Positions 16,140-26,630 are shown, counted from the stretch's first letter. The stretch: DNA of 47,098 nt from an uncultured Saprospiraceae bacterium (GCA_937961455.1 CALGNN010000029.1:1-47098); one strand, 5' to 3'. The notes: generated from the letters alone by a model not told the origin. Numbers and translations are program-made.

Positions 16140-17804
16140 ATGCTTTGGGTAGGGAAAGAAATCATTGATGAGGTCATCTCATTGATCAATAATAATGGCT
16201 CTGAATTATTTCGGCTGTATTATCTAATTGGGATTGAATTTGCCTTAGCCATTTTTAGCGACATTTTCAATAGACTTATTTCCTTAACAGATGGATTACT
16301 TGGAGATTTGTATTCCAATAAATCTTCTGTGAAGTTGATTCAAAAAACCTCTCAGGTTGAGTTGGCAGATTTAGAAGATGCAGATTTTTACGATAAACTG
16401 GAAAGAGCTAGAAGACAAACAACGAGCCGAGTCTCATTGATGTCGAATGTCCTATCCCAAATGCAAGACATCATTACTGTGGTATCATTGATTTCTGCGC
16501 TCATATACTTCTATCCTATTTTAATTGTCTTATTGGTAATTTCCATTATTCCCTCTTTTGCCAACGAATTAAAATTCAGCAAATCTAGTTACTCATTGCA
16601 ACGCAGTTGGACTACAGAAAGAAGAGAACTAGATTATATGAGAATGATCGGTGCAAGTGATGTAACTGCCAAAGAGGTAAAATTATTTGGACTAGCAGAT
16701 TTCATTAGCAACAGTTTTGAAAAAATCGCAGACAAGTACTATGAAGCCAATAAAAAATTAGCCATCTCTAGAACAATCTGGGGTGGCGTGTTTCACATCA
16801 TTGGTGATATTGCTTATTATGGTGCATATGTTTTCATTGTTATCAAAGCGGTTAGTGGATTTGTAACTGTTGGAGAGCTCACCTTTTTAGCAGGCTCATT
16901 TAGTCGCCTGAGAAATCAACTACAAAGTATATTTTCTAGATTTTCTAAGATTACAGAAAGTGCTTTGTATCTGCAAGATTATTTTGATTTCATAGATGCT
17001 GAGTTTAGCGCTAATGAAGATTTTGAAAAATATCCCATGCCAAAAGCACTTATGCATTCCATAGAATTTAGGAATGTAAGTTTTTCTTATCCACAGGCAG
17101 ATAAGGCGGTTTTAAAGAATATTTCTTTCAAACTCAATAAAGGTGAAAAATTAGCTTTGGTTGGAGAAAATGGCGCAGGTAAAACCACCTTAATAAAATT
17201 GTTACTTAGACTTTACGAACCAAGCGAAGGAACGATACTTATTGACAATGTGGACATTCGCCATTATCCAAAAGAAGAATTTCAACAATTCTTTGGAGCT
17301 ATTTTTCAAGATTTTGTCAAATATTATCTCACTGCTAAAATCAATATTGCTGTTGGCAATATTGATGAAGTGGAGAACGATGAAAGGATTATTTCATCTG
17401 CAGTCAACGCTCTAGCAAATGAAGTTATTGACGAATTACCCGAAGGCTATGAACAAGGATTAGGCAAACGATTTAAGAAAGGTGCAGAACTTTCAGGAGG
17501 CCAATGGCAGAAGATAGCTTTGGCTCGAGCTTATATGTCAGATGCACAAGTTATTGTCCTAGATGAACCAACCTCAGCCTTAGATGCAAGGGCAGAGTTT
17601 GATGTTTTTCAGCGCTTTATTGGCCTAACAAAAGATCGAACAAGTATCATCATCTCTCATAGATTTTCAACAGTAAGAATGGCCGATCGAATTTTGGTCT
17701 TAAAAGATGGTAATATACTGGAGATCGGAACACATGAAGAACTTATGAATAATAAGCAATTGTATTCCGAGTTATTTTCACTTCAGGCGGCGGGGTATCA
17801 GTAA
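16140..17804 (+). CDS. ABC exporter, fused membrane and ATPase domains
   Basis: The 554-residue frame begins at the first ATG, but that Met lies inside membrane helix 1, so the true protein is probably about 58 residues longer (see 15963-16139). The membrane domain spans about 1-290. The nucleotide-binding domain carries Walker A GENGAGKTT (about 342-350), signature LSGGQ (about 451), Walker B VIVLDEPTSALD (about 473-484) and H-loop ISHR. It is a half-transporter that should work as a homodimer in the inner membrane. The cargo is unknown, because neighbours give no clue; lipid, peptide or drug export are all possible. Confidence 0.88.
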   Translation: MLWVGKEIIDEVISLINNNGSELFRLYYLIGIEFALAIFSDIFNRLISLTDGLLGDLYSNKSSVKLIQKTSQVELADLEDADFYDKLERARRQTTSRVSLMSNVLSQMQDIITVVSLISALIYFYPILIVLLVISIIPSFANELKFSKSSYSLQRSWTTERRELDYMRMIGASDVTAKEVKLFGLADFISNSFEKIADKYYEANKKLAISRTIWGGVFHIIGDIAYYGAYVFIVIKAVSGFVTVGELTFLAGSFSRLRNQLQSIFSRFSKITESALYLQDYFDFIDAEFSANEDFEKYPMPKALMHSIEFRNVSFSYPQADKAVLKNISFKLNKGEKLALVGENGAGKTTLIKLLLRLYEPSEGTILIDNVDIRHYPKEEFQQFFGAIFQDFVKYYLTAKINIAVGNIDEVENDERIISSAVNALANEVIDELPEGYEQGLGKRFKKGAELSGGQWQKIALARAYMSDAQVIVLDEPTSALDARAEFDVFQRFIGLTKDRTSIIISHRFSTVRMADRILVLKDGNILEIGTHEELMNNKQLYSELFSLQAAGYQ

Positions 17805-17811
17805 GAAAACA

Positions 17812-19182
17812 TCAATCAATCTTGACCAATCGAACATGATCAATATAAGTACTTCCTTGAGTGGCTCCCAGTTGAAAATTGATAACACAATTACTAATAT
17901 TGTTGTCCGCCGTAAATAAGAAAGTATGATGATTCCAAAACGGATCTACATCTATCGTTTCTGAAACAAAAACCGTTGCAGTATTGCATCGAATCTGCGC
18001 TTCCTTTCGAACATCCCCTTTAATAGCAAAAGACAACTCATACTTTTTCCCTTCTTCTAAGGTAATTCCTGTTTGTTGAAATTTCACTCTCCAAGGATCA
18101 TTAGGCGCTGAAGTAAAGACATCTATTAAGGCTGCATTACTAGCCTCAAAATAATTACTTGAAACTGTGCTTGCTGAACCAGGTGTTGTACTCGAAAAGC
18201 TGCTGGACCATGGGTTTAAACTTCCTTCGAAACTAGGATTTTGAACGAGATTGGTTTGACAATCTCTAATTTCAGCAACAAAAATATCAGAAGGCTGAGC
18301 TTTAAATCCTGGACCTAAGCTAACAAAGTCTTCACCTCTAAAATTTACATTTTGACTGATTGCATTTACATTACCAATAGAACTCACACTATCCGCAGCA
18401 TAAATACCTTCTGGAATTGGGTCACCATCAATTGCAAGCTGACTGTATCCACCACAGGGCAAACAATCGCCGCAGAATCTAGACTCACAACTTAAGACTT
18501 CAATTGTTCCTTGACTAATTTTAGTAACCCCAGCGTCTTGGTACTCATATTGGATATCATAATTTCCTGGACCCAATAAGTCTGCATTAAAATCAAAGCT
18601 ACCATCATTATTATCTGTCACTCCTGCACCTGTATAAGCCCCATTAAGATCTTCCCCAAATGAGAGCTGTGAAATGACTCCGTCCGACTCGCAGACAGTT
18701 ACAGCAAACTCCCAATCATCAAGCTCTTGCGGGCTGGTATAGATCTTAATTTCAGCGAGACCAAAACAGCTACCTCCATAGTTTTCAACTCCTGTGACTA
18801 ATACATACCTAGCGTTAAGGCCTTCAAAATTCACACCCCGATATCCTTCATAGTACGAAGAAGATAGTGCTTTAGGAATTGTAAAGGTGCCTAATGTCGA
18901 CCAACTAGATGCATCAGCTGAATATTCAATTTTCATTTTTTTAAATCCGTAAGTCACAAAGTCAGGATGATTGATATTCCATAAATGAACATTGTATAGA
19001 TCGTAAGAAGCCCCAAGATCATACATTAACCAATAAGAATTGCCATTGGCAGGATTCGGGTTTGCGCTTTTATTACAACTAACCCAACTATCTGTAATAT
19101 TTGTATTGTGGCGATCTGGGAAACACTGACTGCTTAACGCGGAGAATGAAAGAGAAAGTAAAAAGATTAATATATTTTTCAT
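17812..19182 (-). CDS. secreted discoidin and carbohydrate-binding domain protein
   Basis: I place the start at the ATG at 19182 (MKNILIFLLSLSFSALSSQC); the frame opens three codons earlier with TTG. A discoidin (F5/8 type C) domain occupies about 20-150 (SYWLMYDLGASYDLYNVHLW, MKIEYSADASSWSTLGTF, ARYVLVTGVENYGGSCFGLAEIKIY). A central Ig-like segment and a GEDFVSLGPGFKA stretch follow. The C-terminus is a CBM4/9-like jelly roll (NLVQNPSFEGSLNPW, YELSFAIKGDVRK, YIDHVRLVKID). No catalytic domain is seen. It is third in a unit with DUF1800 and DUF1501 genes, which suggests a surface glycan-binding partner of that pair. Confidence 0.8.
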   Translation of the reverse strand: MKNILIFLLSLSFSALSSQCFPDRHNTNITDSWVSCNKSANPNPANGNSYWLMYDLGASYDLYNVHLWNINHPDFVTYGFKKMKIEYSADASSWSTLGTFTIPKALSSSYYEGYRGVNFEGLNARYVLVTGVENYGGSCFGLAEIKIYTSPQELDDWEFAVTVCESDGVISQLSFGEDLNGAYTGAGVTDNNDGSFDFNADLLGPGNYDIQYEYQDAGVTKISQGTIEVLSCESRFCGDCLPCGGYSQLAIDGDPIPEGIYAADSVSSIGNVNAISQNVNFRGEDFVSLGPGFKAQPSDIFVAEIRDCQTNLVQNPSFEGSLNPWSSSFSSTTPGSASTVSSNYFEASNAALIDVFTSAPNDPWRVKFQQTGITLEEGKKYELSFAIKGDVRKEAQIRCNTATVFVSETIDVDPFWNHHTFLFTADNNISNCVINFQLGATQGSTYIDHVRLVKID

Positions 19183-19200
19183 GATCTTCAATTCTGAGGA

Positions 19201-20631
19201 TTATACATATGGTTTTAAAATTCCAACTGGATGCTTATCATTTATGTAATCATAAAATTCTCCAATGTTTGGAAACACGTAATTGAGTTCAGAGGCTGGA
19301 ACACCAAACCACCGGGCTATTTCACCAAAGTACTCTTCAGTAGAAATACCTGGAATCATTCTTCCACGGGACTCTGCATTGTACGGATTATTTGGACCAT
19401 AGACTAGAGAAGGATAATTGCCATGTACCAATCCACCGTTGATTAAATTGGTACCTCCTACTGCATACACATGACCTCCCCACGCATGATCTGTTCCATT
19501 ATTATTACTTGAGATTGTCCTTCCAAATTCCGACATTTCTAAAAGTAAAACCTGATCCTCCATATTGATTTGTTCCATCGCATTAGAAAAAGCGGTTAAA
19601 TCAGGATCCACCACGCTCAATAAATCGCTATGATCTGCAAGTAAATTACTGTGTGCATCCCAGCCACCAATACCAACAAAAAATATTTGTCTATTCAATC
19701 CTAAATCATCTTTTACTGAGATGGTTTTAGCTATCATTTCCATATTAGCCCCAAGTGGAGAACCACTAAATTGATTGAAGGTGCTGGCATTTGCAATGGC
19801 TGATGAAAAGATGGCATGAGCATCCCTTGAACTTCGCAACATATCCGCATATGTTTGTTTGAAAATATCATTATACTGATGTTCCATAAATCCATTCAAG
19901 CCAGCTGTCCTAGCTTGGTTCCTATCGTCAGAACCACCATAACCCGTATAACCAACACTCCCGGATGGGGTAATTGAATATTCACTTTCTACATTTCCTA
20001 TTTGAAAAGTATTGATACCACTCAAAGAGATGGACATGCTAATATTGGTATTGGTATTTTGATCATTTATTAAATCAGCAATTCTTCCACCCCACCCAAT
20101 CGCCGTTCGCCTATCAGTGATAGAAGTTTGCCACATTTCTTGCTGATCATTGTGAGAATATAAGCCAACTGGAATATGAAGACCGTTCTGATAATCAGAG
20201 ACCGTCATATCGCTTTTCATCTTTGTGCCTACATTTGCGACAAACGCCGCTTTCCCAGAATTAAATAAGCTTTGCAAGCCTCCCAAAGAAGGGTGAAGAC
20301 CAAATAATCTTCCATTTGGATCAGGACTTGTAAGGTTAATAGGCAAAAGCGTATTCTGTGCCAGGGCGACATTTCCTCTCGCACTTAAGTATTCATTATA
20401 ATTTGCCGTGTCATTAGGAATTAAAGTATTAAAACTATCATTCCCACCAAATTTGAAAAGAACTACAATGGCCTTATAATCACCATTTGCATTTATGGAG
20501 CTATTCGAAATCGCAGAGGCGTTCATAGCCCTAAGTGAAGTCAAAGTACTCGCCAAGGATAAGTATCCCAAACCTGCACAACTAGCTTGTCCTAGAAAAC
20601 TTCTTCTAGAGATTTTATTTATTTTTTTCAT
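19201..20631 (-). CDS. DUF1501 family protein with Tat signal
   Basis: The 476-residue protein begins with a twin-arginine signal (SRRSFLG at 8-14, then a hydrophobic stretch ending near residue 35), so it is exported folded. The DUF1501 pattern is clear: VVLFKFGGNDSFNTLIPND, LFGLHPSLGGL, VANVGT, HNDQQEMWQTS, GWDAHSNL, and EFGRTISSNNNGTDHAWGG. The family belongs to the alkaline-phosphatase/sulfatase-like fold group, but its substrate is undetermined. It starts 6 bp after the DUF1800 gene, the standard pairing for these families. Confidence 0.88.
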   Translation of the reverse strand: MKKINKISRRSFLGQASCAGLGYLSLASTLTSLRAMNASAISNSSINANGDYKAIVVLFKFGGNDSFNTLIPNDTANYNEYLSARGNVALAQNTLLPINLTSPDPNGRLFGLHPSLGGLQSLFNSGKAAFVANVGTKMKSDMTVSDYQNGLHIPVGLYSHNDQQEMWQTSITDRRTAIGWGGRIADLINDQNTNTNISMSISLSGINTFQIGNVESEYSITPSGSVGYTGYGGSDDRNQARTAGLNGFMEHQYNDIFKQTYADMLRSSRDAHAIFSSAIANASTFNQFSGSPLGANMEMIAKTISVKDDLGLNRQIFFVGIGGWDAHSNLLADHSDLLSVVDPDLTAFSNAMEQINMEDQVLLLEMSEFGRTISSNNNGTDHAWGGHVYAVGGTNLINGGLVHGNYPSLVYGPNNPYNAESRGRMIPGISTEEYFGEIARWFGVPASELNYVFPNIGEFYDYINDKHPVGILKPYV

Positions 20632-20637
20632 GTTCAG

Positions 20638-22551
20638 TTATCTAATGATTACAAAATCTGGTGAGATAAGCGTAAGATAAATTGCAAGATGAATTCTGTC
20701 CCTTTCAGTGGAGGATTGATAAGAAGCAGACCAAGATCGTGACAATGCATCTCGAATGGTTTGCCTGGTGTAATCACTCATGGTTCCTGCTGTAAAATTT
20801 TTATCAAGCCAATTCAGAAAATATTCATAATCATAAATTTCATCTACATAAGCATCTAAATCCAATTTGGTATATTCAGAACCACACCATCTGCCTGTAA
20901 GTGAATTTCTGAGTATATGACCTTTAGTTGGATTGGGTTGCGTCCATTGATCTACTTGATTGACATATCCAGGAGATGTCACTTGATCGAGCAACTTAAA
21001 TTCAGGTGCCACCAATCCCATCGCTTCAATAGGGCCCTTTGGCTTGTCGTCTGGATTGTAAAAATTAAAAACACTTGGTGCAGATATAAATCCTTGTTTG
21101 GTACTATTAGCAAAGTAAGAATCTTGATTCCAATAGAATTGATCACCACTTTCTCGGAAGATGTCCATCATTCTTGTAAAATGTGTGTAGCGCAACAAAG
21201 GCTCTCTCATCTTGCCATTTTCTTCATCTAATTGATAAGCACAATCTCTAGCTTCTTCATCTAATAATATGGCTTTTACTACTTCAAATAAATCACCAGC
21301 TACACCAGATCCATTATCCTTAAATACATTTGCAACTCTATTGACATAAGCAGGTGATGGATTAGATTTTACCAATCTTTGAATCAAACGATAAGAAACG
21401 AAAGGAGCTGTATTCGGATGCAAGACCAGTGCGTCAACTGTATTTCTTATATCTTGCAAACCGTTTTGACCTGATGGAATCGTTACATTATTAAGCAGAT
21501 ATTTTTCTCCTGGCTCGTGTTGATTTTCATACATAATCATAGGGACTGTCTTATCGATACAATTCGGAGACATTCCAAAAGAGAGACTTGCGTTTGCACA
21601 ATGAGCTTGAGGATATGGTGTCCATAAACCACCGTAGGATAAACCTGTAAATATTTTAGAATACTCTGCCACATCAGCATTGTCATAAGTTGGAATCGGA
21701 TTATTATTACCATCCAATTTTTGCGTACCATCATTGTTCAACTCCCACAGACCCACAGTAAAAAGTTGCAAAATTTCTCTACCATAGTTTTCATCTGGGA
21801 AAATAAAATTAGCTACATCTGTTTTAGGATTATTCACATGAGTCAGATATTGTCCCATTGCAGGATTCAAACTAATATCAAAAAGCAAATCAGCATAATT
21901 ACCTAAAGCGTGTGTTTGAATTATATCATAATACGCTGCTAGACCATCACCTTCTCCAGAAAAACTTCCTCCCGCTCTAGATACTACAATGATTTGTGAA
22001 AGCGCTTGCGCAACTCTTTGTCTTAGCAAATCTTCGGAAAGAGCAACCATTTCCCACCAACCGAGTGGCACAAATGACAAAGGGGTTCTTGCTGGATCAC
22101 AATTATTTGGATTGCCACAGGCTAGACAAGAATCTCTCGCAATTTGTGCAATTTGATACATCCTTGGAGACAAGGAATCTATAGGCATATTTTTTTGATC
22201 ATCTAACCAGCTCTCTAAGCCCATAGATAAAACATCACTAACATGCGTTTCACTAAAACCTAGTGTTGATTGCATCAAAAAACGAGATGCCTCAAAATAA
22301 TCAGCATCCATACCACTACCATTCATGGTGTTATCAGCTATTGGATTCATCTTCCAAATGGTATCAGATAAAGTTGGACTACTGGTAATATTTACACCTG
22401 AATTATAGCCAGCGCCAAAATATTCTGGAGTTTGGGCTGATAGATTGATGAATGAAAATATTAGACAAGGAATCAAGAGGATACGCTTTAAACATATACA
22501 AATACTTAGCGTACAGAAGACGCTTTGCCTAAGTGTCATTAGTGCTTTCAT
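20638..22551 (-). CDS. DUF1800 family secreted protein
   Basis: I choose the ATG at 22551 (MKALMTLRQSVF, later a signal-like KRILLIPCLIFSFINLSAQ). An upstream TTG at 22596 lies in the loop of a hairpin and is unlikely. The family pattern includes ASRFLMQSTLGFSETHV, LRQRVAQALSQIIVVS, ADLLFDISLNPAMGQYL, DENYGREILQLFTVGLWELN and APSVFNFYNPDD. DUF1800 proteins are exported and travel with Tat-exported DUF1501 proteins; the pair's activity is unknown. About 640 residues is in the usual range. It is the first gene of a three-gene unit. Confidence 0.85.
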   Translation of the reverse strand: MKALMTLRQSVFCTLSICICLKRILLIPCLIFSFINLSAQTPEYFGAGYNSGVNITSSPTLSDTIWKMNPIADNTMNGSGMDADYFEASRFLMQSTLGFSETHVSDVLSMGLESWLDDQKNMPIDSLSPRMYQIAQIARDSCLACGNPNNCDPARTPLSFVPLGWWEMVALSEDLLRQRVAQALSQIIVVSRAGGSFSGEGDGLAAYYDIIQTHALGNYADLLFDISLNPAMGQYLTHVNNPKTDVANFIFPDENYGREILQLFTVGLWELNNDGTQKLDGNNNPIPTYDNADVAEYSKIFTGLSYGGLWTPYPQAHCANASLSFGMSPNCIDKTVPMIMYENQHEPGEKYLLNNVTIPSGQNGLQDIRNTVDALVLHPNTAPFVSYRLIQRLVKSNPSPAYVNRVANVFKDNGSGVAGDLFEVVKAILLDEEARDCAYQLDEENGKMREPLLRYTHFTRMMDIFRESGDQFYWNQDSYFANSTKQGFISAPSVFNFYNPDDKPKGPIEAMGLVAPEFKLLDQVTSPGYVNQVDQWTQPNPTKGHILRNSLTGRWCGSEYTKLDLDAYVDEIYDYEYFLNWLDKNFTAGTMSDYTRQTIRDALSRSWSASYQSSTERDRIHLAIYLTLISPDFVIIR

Positions 22552-22585
22552 ATTATGGCAATTAATTAATAGTAAAAGGGAGAGT

Positions 22586-22603
22586 GCTCTTTTCAAAAAG
22601 AGC
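22586..22603. repeat. 7-bp hairpin between purL and the DUF1800 gene
   Basis: GCTCTTT/AAAGAGC with a 4-nt loop. On the minus strand it lies about 105 nt after the purL stop and is followed by a weak pyrimidine-rich run, so it could be a poor terminator or a leader hairpin of the DUF1800 unit. Confidence 0.35.
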
Positions 22604-22708
22604 TTAAGGAATTTATTGTAACATACTAGAAGGATGTAACATGATTAAGTTACTAAAGAAATAATAAATCAACAATCATTCGCAATATTTAAATAACATC
22701 AAGAAACA

Positions 22709-25700
22709 TTAATGCTTCTCAACCCACTTCCTAGCATTCACAAAAGCCTCCAACCAAGGACTTACTTCATCCTGTCTACCCTCTGGATAGTTCGCCCAAT
22801 TCCATTGAAAAGTAGATCTTTCAATGTGCGGCATCGTAACTAAGTGTCTACCATCTTTGCTAGCAATCATCGCTGCATTGTAATCGCTTCCGTTGGGGTT
22901 AGATGGGTAAGCGTCATGGCTGTAAGTAGCCGCAATATGATAATCTTCTTTCTTTTGTGGCAATAAGAATTTACCTTCTCCATGTGATATCCAAACACCA
23001 AGATTCGCCCCTTCCAAAGAATGGAGCATAATAGAATTATTGGCTTCGACATTGACTGAGGTAAATGCACTCTCGTGCTTATGAGAATCATTAAAAGTCA
23101 TTTTTGAAGGATGCTCATGTTCTGGATTAATCAAGTCCAATTCTATAAATAGTTGGCAGCCATTACAGATGCCAATAGACAATACATCCTCTCTTTCAAA
23201 AAATCGATCAAGACATGCTTTTGCTTTTTCATTATATAAAAATGCTCCTGCCCATCCTTTGGCAGATCCCAATACATCTGAATTGGAAAAGCCTCCTACT
23301 GCTCCCAAGAATCTTATATCTTCTAAAGTCTCTCTACCGGAAATCAAATCAGTCATGTGAATATCCTTAACATCAAACCCGGCTAAGAACATAGCATTGG
23401 CTAATTCTCTTTCTGAGTTAGAACCTTTCTCTCTTAAGATAGCCGCCTTGGGTCTTTCTTGATCCTTAGTTATAGCAGGCAATGTTCCTGTAAAGTGTGA
23501 AGGAAATGTAAAGTTGAGTGCTTGTTTTTTATAATTTTCAAATCGAGCTTTTGCCAGTTTATTGGCGGTTTGATTTTGATCTAACAAATAACTGGTCTCA
23601 TACCAAACATCTCTTAATGAAGCCACATCTAATGATTGGTTAAAATTTTGATTAGACAATTCCAATTTAGCTTCTGAAGTGACAGCACCAATCTTAAAGA
23701 CTTCTAATCCTTGTGCCAGCATCTCTTCTACAACCGCTTCAGAACTCAATTGCATTACTACAGATGCATTCTCTGAAAAGAGCAATTTAATGGTATCCTT
23801 TTCTCCAATGGCACTTAGGTCTATTTTTGCTCCAAGCGCTGTGTCAGCAAAGCACATTTCTAATAAAGTAGTAATTAACCCACCAGAGGCAACATCATGA
23901 CCTGCCACAATTTTACCATCTCGAATGTATTCTTGAATAAGATCAAAAGCATTTGTAAATCTTTTGTAATCAGCTATGCTTGGACAGCTCTCTCCAATTT
24001 TATTCAAGCTTTGCGCAAAAGAGGAGCCTCCCAAATGATGAGACATTCCAGAAAAATTAAAGTAGACAATCGGTCCAGCATGCTTTTTAAATACTGGCTC
24101 AACAATACGATTAATATCATCACAATGAGCACCTGCAGTAATGATGACGGTCCCAGGAGATAATATATCTTCATTGGGATACTTTTGCTTCATGGACAAA
24201 GAATCCTTGCCTGTAGGAACATTCACTCCCAAAGCAATCGCCATATCGGAAACTGCTTTGACTGCTCTATAAAGCCTGTCGTCTTCACCTTCATTTTTGG
24301 CCGGCCACATCCAATTAGCTGATAGTGAAACCGACTTCAAGCCACCTTGAATAGGAGCCCAAATCAAATTGGTCAATGATTCTGCTATGGCATTTTTAGC
24401 TCCCGCTTCAGCATCAATAAGGCCAGATATCGGCGCGTGTCCAATTGCGGTTGCAATCCCATGAGTAGATTTATAATCTATAGCCATTACACCGACATTG
24501 TTTAAAGGCAATTGCAATGGACCTACACATTGTTGCTTTGCAACTCTTCCTCCTACACAACGATCCACCTTATTTGTCAGCCAATCTTTGCAGGCGACCG
24601 CTTCTAGTCGTAGGACATTTGAAAGGTAATCTTCTAAGGCTGATTGATCATAACTTAAAGCCGTATACTTACGATCAATTCTTTGATCTGTTAAAATGGT
24701 TTTCGGAGAGCTGCCAAACATATCTTCCAGTGCCAGATCCATAGGCTTTGTTTCATCCTTGGATGATACAAAACTAAATCTATGATCACCTGTCACTTCT
24801 CCAACAACGTACATAGGTGCACGCTCTCTTTCAGCGATTCTTTTTATAAGGTCCAAATCCTTCTCCGCGACTATTAAGCCCATGCGCTCTTGAGATTCAT
24901 TGCCAATAATTTCTTTGGCAGAGAGTGTTGGATCGCCAATAGGTAATTTTTCAATATGAATAATTCCACCTACTTCTTCCACGAGTTCTGAGAGGCAATT
25001 CAAATGTCCACCAGCTCCATGATCATGAATAGATATTATGGGATTTTCGGCAGCTTCAACTAAGGCTCTAATGGCATTAGCCGTTCTCTTTTGCATTTCT
25101 GGATTTGATCTTTGTACCGCATTTAATTCAATGCCTGATCCATAGGCTCCTGTATCAGCAGATGACACTGCTGCGCCTCCCATTCCAATTCTATAATTAT
25201 CTCCTCCTAGAATAACAATCTTGTCTCCAGGCTTTGGAACATCTTTTTGTGCCATTGTAGCCTTGCCATATCCAACCCCTCCAGCCAACATAATGACCTT
25301 ATCGAATCCCAATTTTCTGGCATCTTCTTCATGTTCGAATGTGAGCACTGAGCCTGCGATAAGCGGTTGACCAAATTTATTTCCAAAATCAGAAGCTCCG
25401 TTAGAAGCTTTAATTAGAATATCCAGAGGCGTTTGATACAACCATGCACGCTCATCCATCGCTTTCTCCCATGGCCTATCTTGATTGAGCCGTGAATAAG
25501 AAGTCATATAAACAGCCGTCCCTGCCAAGGGAATGGCACCTTTCCCACCTGCTAATCGATCTCTAATTTCTCCACCCGAACCTGTAGCTGCACCACTAAA
25601 GGGTTCTACTGTTGTTGGGAAGTTGTGTGTTTCTGCTTTTAAAGAAATTACTGCATCAAAATTGGTCTCTTCATAGAAGTCAGGTTTATCTCCTGACTTA

Positions 25701-26362
25701 GGGGCAAATTGGGTGACATTAGGACCTTTAATAAATGCGACATTGTCTTTGTATGCAGAAACGATATTATCGGGAGCCGCTTTGGAAGTTTTTTTAATCA
25801 TTGTAAATAATGAGTCTTCCTGTTCTTCTCCATTGAGTACAAATGAACCATTAAATATCTTATGTCTGCAATGTTCTGAATTGACCTGTGAAAATCCAAA
25901 AACTTCGGAGTCCGTTAATGGTCTTCCAATCTTCTTGGATACATCATTCAGATAATCAATCTCCTCGTCATTAAGTGCCAGTCCTTCCTGATCATTATAA
26001 CTTGAAATGTCCTCGATATTTTTGATGCTTTCAGGTTCTGTGTAGATGGCAAAAATCTCTTGGTGAAGTCTCACATATTTCTGAGAGATCATTGGGTCAA
26101 AATCTTTATCTCCCGATCCAAAAAGTTCTATTCTTCTAATCCCTTCTATACCCATGTTCTGACAAATTTCTACGGCATTTGTACTCCATGGTGTAACCAT
26201 CGCTGCTCGAGGTCCAATAAAGGTGGCAATGATTTCTTCTTCTTCAATTTGCTTTGCATTCGCAAAAAGCCAGCTTAGTTTTTCTAGGGATTCAGAGGAC
26301 AAATCTTGTGTGGTTTCAACAACAAAAACGCTTTCGGAGGGCTTCCCAAAAAAGAGAATCAT
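22709..26362 (-). CDS. purL: phosphoribosylformylglycinamidine synthase, single-chain form
   Basis: The 1217-residue enzyme converts FGAR, ATP and glutamine to FGAM in de novo purine synthesis in the cytoplasm. It has the fused layout: N-terminal PurS-like domain, linker (GRPLTDSEVFGFSQVNSEHCRHKIF), two AIRS-like halves (KAETHNFPTTVEPFSGAATGS, IHDHGAGGHLNCLSELVEEVGG, HDVASGGLITTLLEM), and a C-terminal class I glutaminase domain with the nucleophile Cys in GICNGCQLF and a MPHIERS motif in place of the common MPHPER. It stands alone and is slightly shorter than the 1295-residue E. coli enzyme. Confidence 0.97.
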   Translation of the reverse strand: MILFFGKPSESVFVVETTQDLSSESLEKLSWLFANAKQIEEEEIIATFIGPRAAMVTPWSTNAVEICQNMGIEGIRRIELFGSGDKDFDPMISQKYVRLHQEIFAIYTEPESIKNIEDISSYNDQEGLALNDEEIDYLNDVSKKIGRPLTDSEVFGFSQVNSEHCRHKIFNGSFVLNGEEQEDSLFTMIKKTSKAAPDNIVSAYKDNVAFIKGPNVTQFAPKSGDKPDFYEETNFDAVISLKAETHNFPTTVEPFSGAATGSGGEIRDRLAGGKGAIPLAGTAVYMTSYSRLNQDRPWEKAMDERAWLYQTPLDILIKASNGASDFGNKFGQPLIAGSVLTFEHEEDARKLGFDKVIMLAGGVGYGKATMAQKDVPKPGDKIVILGGDNYRIGMGGAAVSSADTGAYGSGIELNAVQRSNPEMQKRTANAIRALVEAAENPIISIHDHGAGGHLNCLSELVEEVGGIIHIEKLPIGDPTLSAKEIIGNESQERMGLIVAEKDLDLIKRIAERERAPMYVVGEVTGDHRFSFVSSKDETKPMDLALEDMFGSSPKTILTDQRIDRKYTALSYDQSALEDYLSNVLRLEAVACKDWLTNKVDRCVGGRVAKQQCVGPLQLPLNNVGVMAIDYKSTHGIATAIGHAPISGLIDAEAGAKNAIAESLTNLIWAPIQGGLKSVSLSANWMWPAKNEGEDDRLYRAVKAVSDMAIALGVNVPTGKDSLSMKQKYPNEDILSPGTVIITAGAHCDDINRIVEPVFKKHAGPIVYFNFSGMSHHLGGSSFAQSLNKIGESCPSIADYKRFTNAFDLIQEYIRDGKIVAGHDVASGGLITTLLEMCFADTALGAKIDLSAIGEKDTIKLLFSENASVVMQLSSEAVVEEMLAQGLEVFKIGAVTSEAKLELSNQNFNQSLDVASLRDVWYETSYLLDQNQTANKLAKARFENYKKQALNFTFPSHFTGTLPAITKDQERPKAAILREKGSNSERELANAMFLAGFDVKDIHMTDLISGRETLEDIRFLGAVGGFSNSDVLGSAKGWAGAFLYNEKAKACLDRFFEREDVLSIGICNGCQLFIELDLINPEHEHPSKMTFNDSHKHESAFTSVNVEANNSIMLHSLEGANLGVWISHGEGKFLLPQKKEDYHIAATYSHDAYPSNPNGSDYNAAMIASKDGRHLVTMPHIERSTFQWNWANYPEGRQDEVSPWLEAFVNARKWVEKH

Positions 26363-26577
26363 ATTAAAATTATGTTTAATCTGAAGGATGCTGCAAATTT
26401 GACATTTTTAGAAATAAAAAAGGCATTGTCAGGCTAAAACTTCCAAAGAATCTTCAACTTTTCTAATCAAATTAAGATTCAAAATTCCATTGAAACATGA
26501 AAATGTGATTGAGTTTAAATGTTGGAATGAATACTTTACTAATAATTATTAATCGTAGCTGAAAAATAAAAATTGCG

Positions 26578-26593
26578 AATCAGTATACTGATT
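26578..26593. repeat. 16-bp perfect palindrome upstream of 26631
   Basis: AATCAGTA joined to its reverse complement, followed by a run of T. It lies 38 bp before the start of the plus-strand gene. It may be an operator or a weak hairpin. The rest of the 268-bp gap 26363-26630 shows no clear promoter. Confidence 0.3.
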
Positions 26594-26630
26594 TTTTATT
26601 TAGAATTGCTACACAAATTGAAAACTTATT

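Noticed and set aside
22552-22596. TTG start at 22596 for the DUF1800 gene
   Set aside because: It lies in a hairpin loop and adds residues that do not form a sensible signal; the ATG at 22551 is better.
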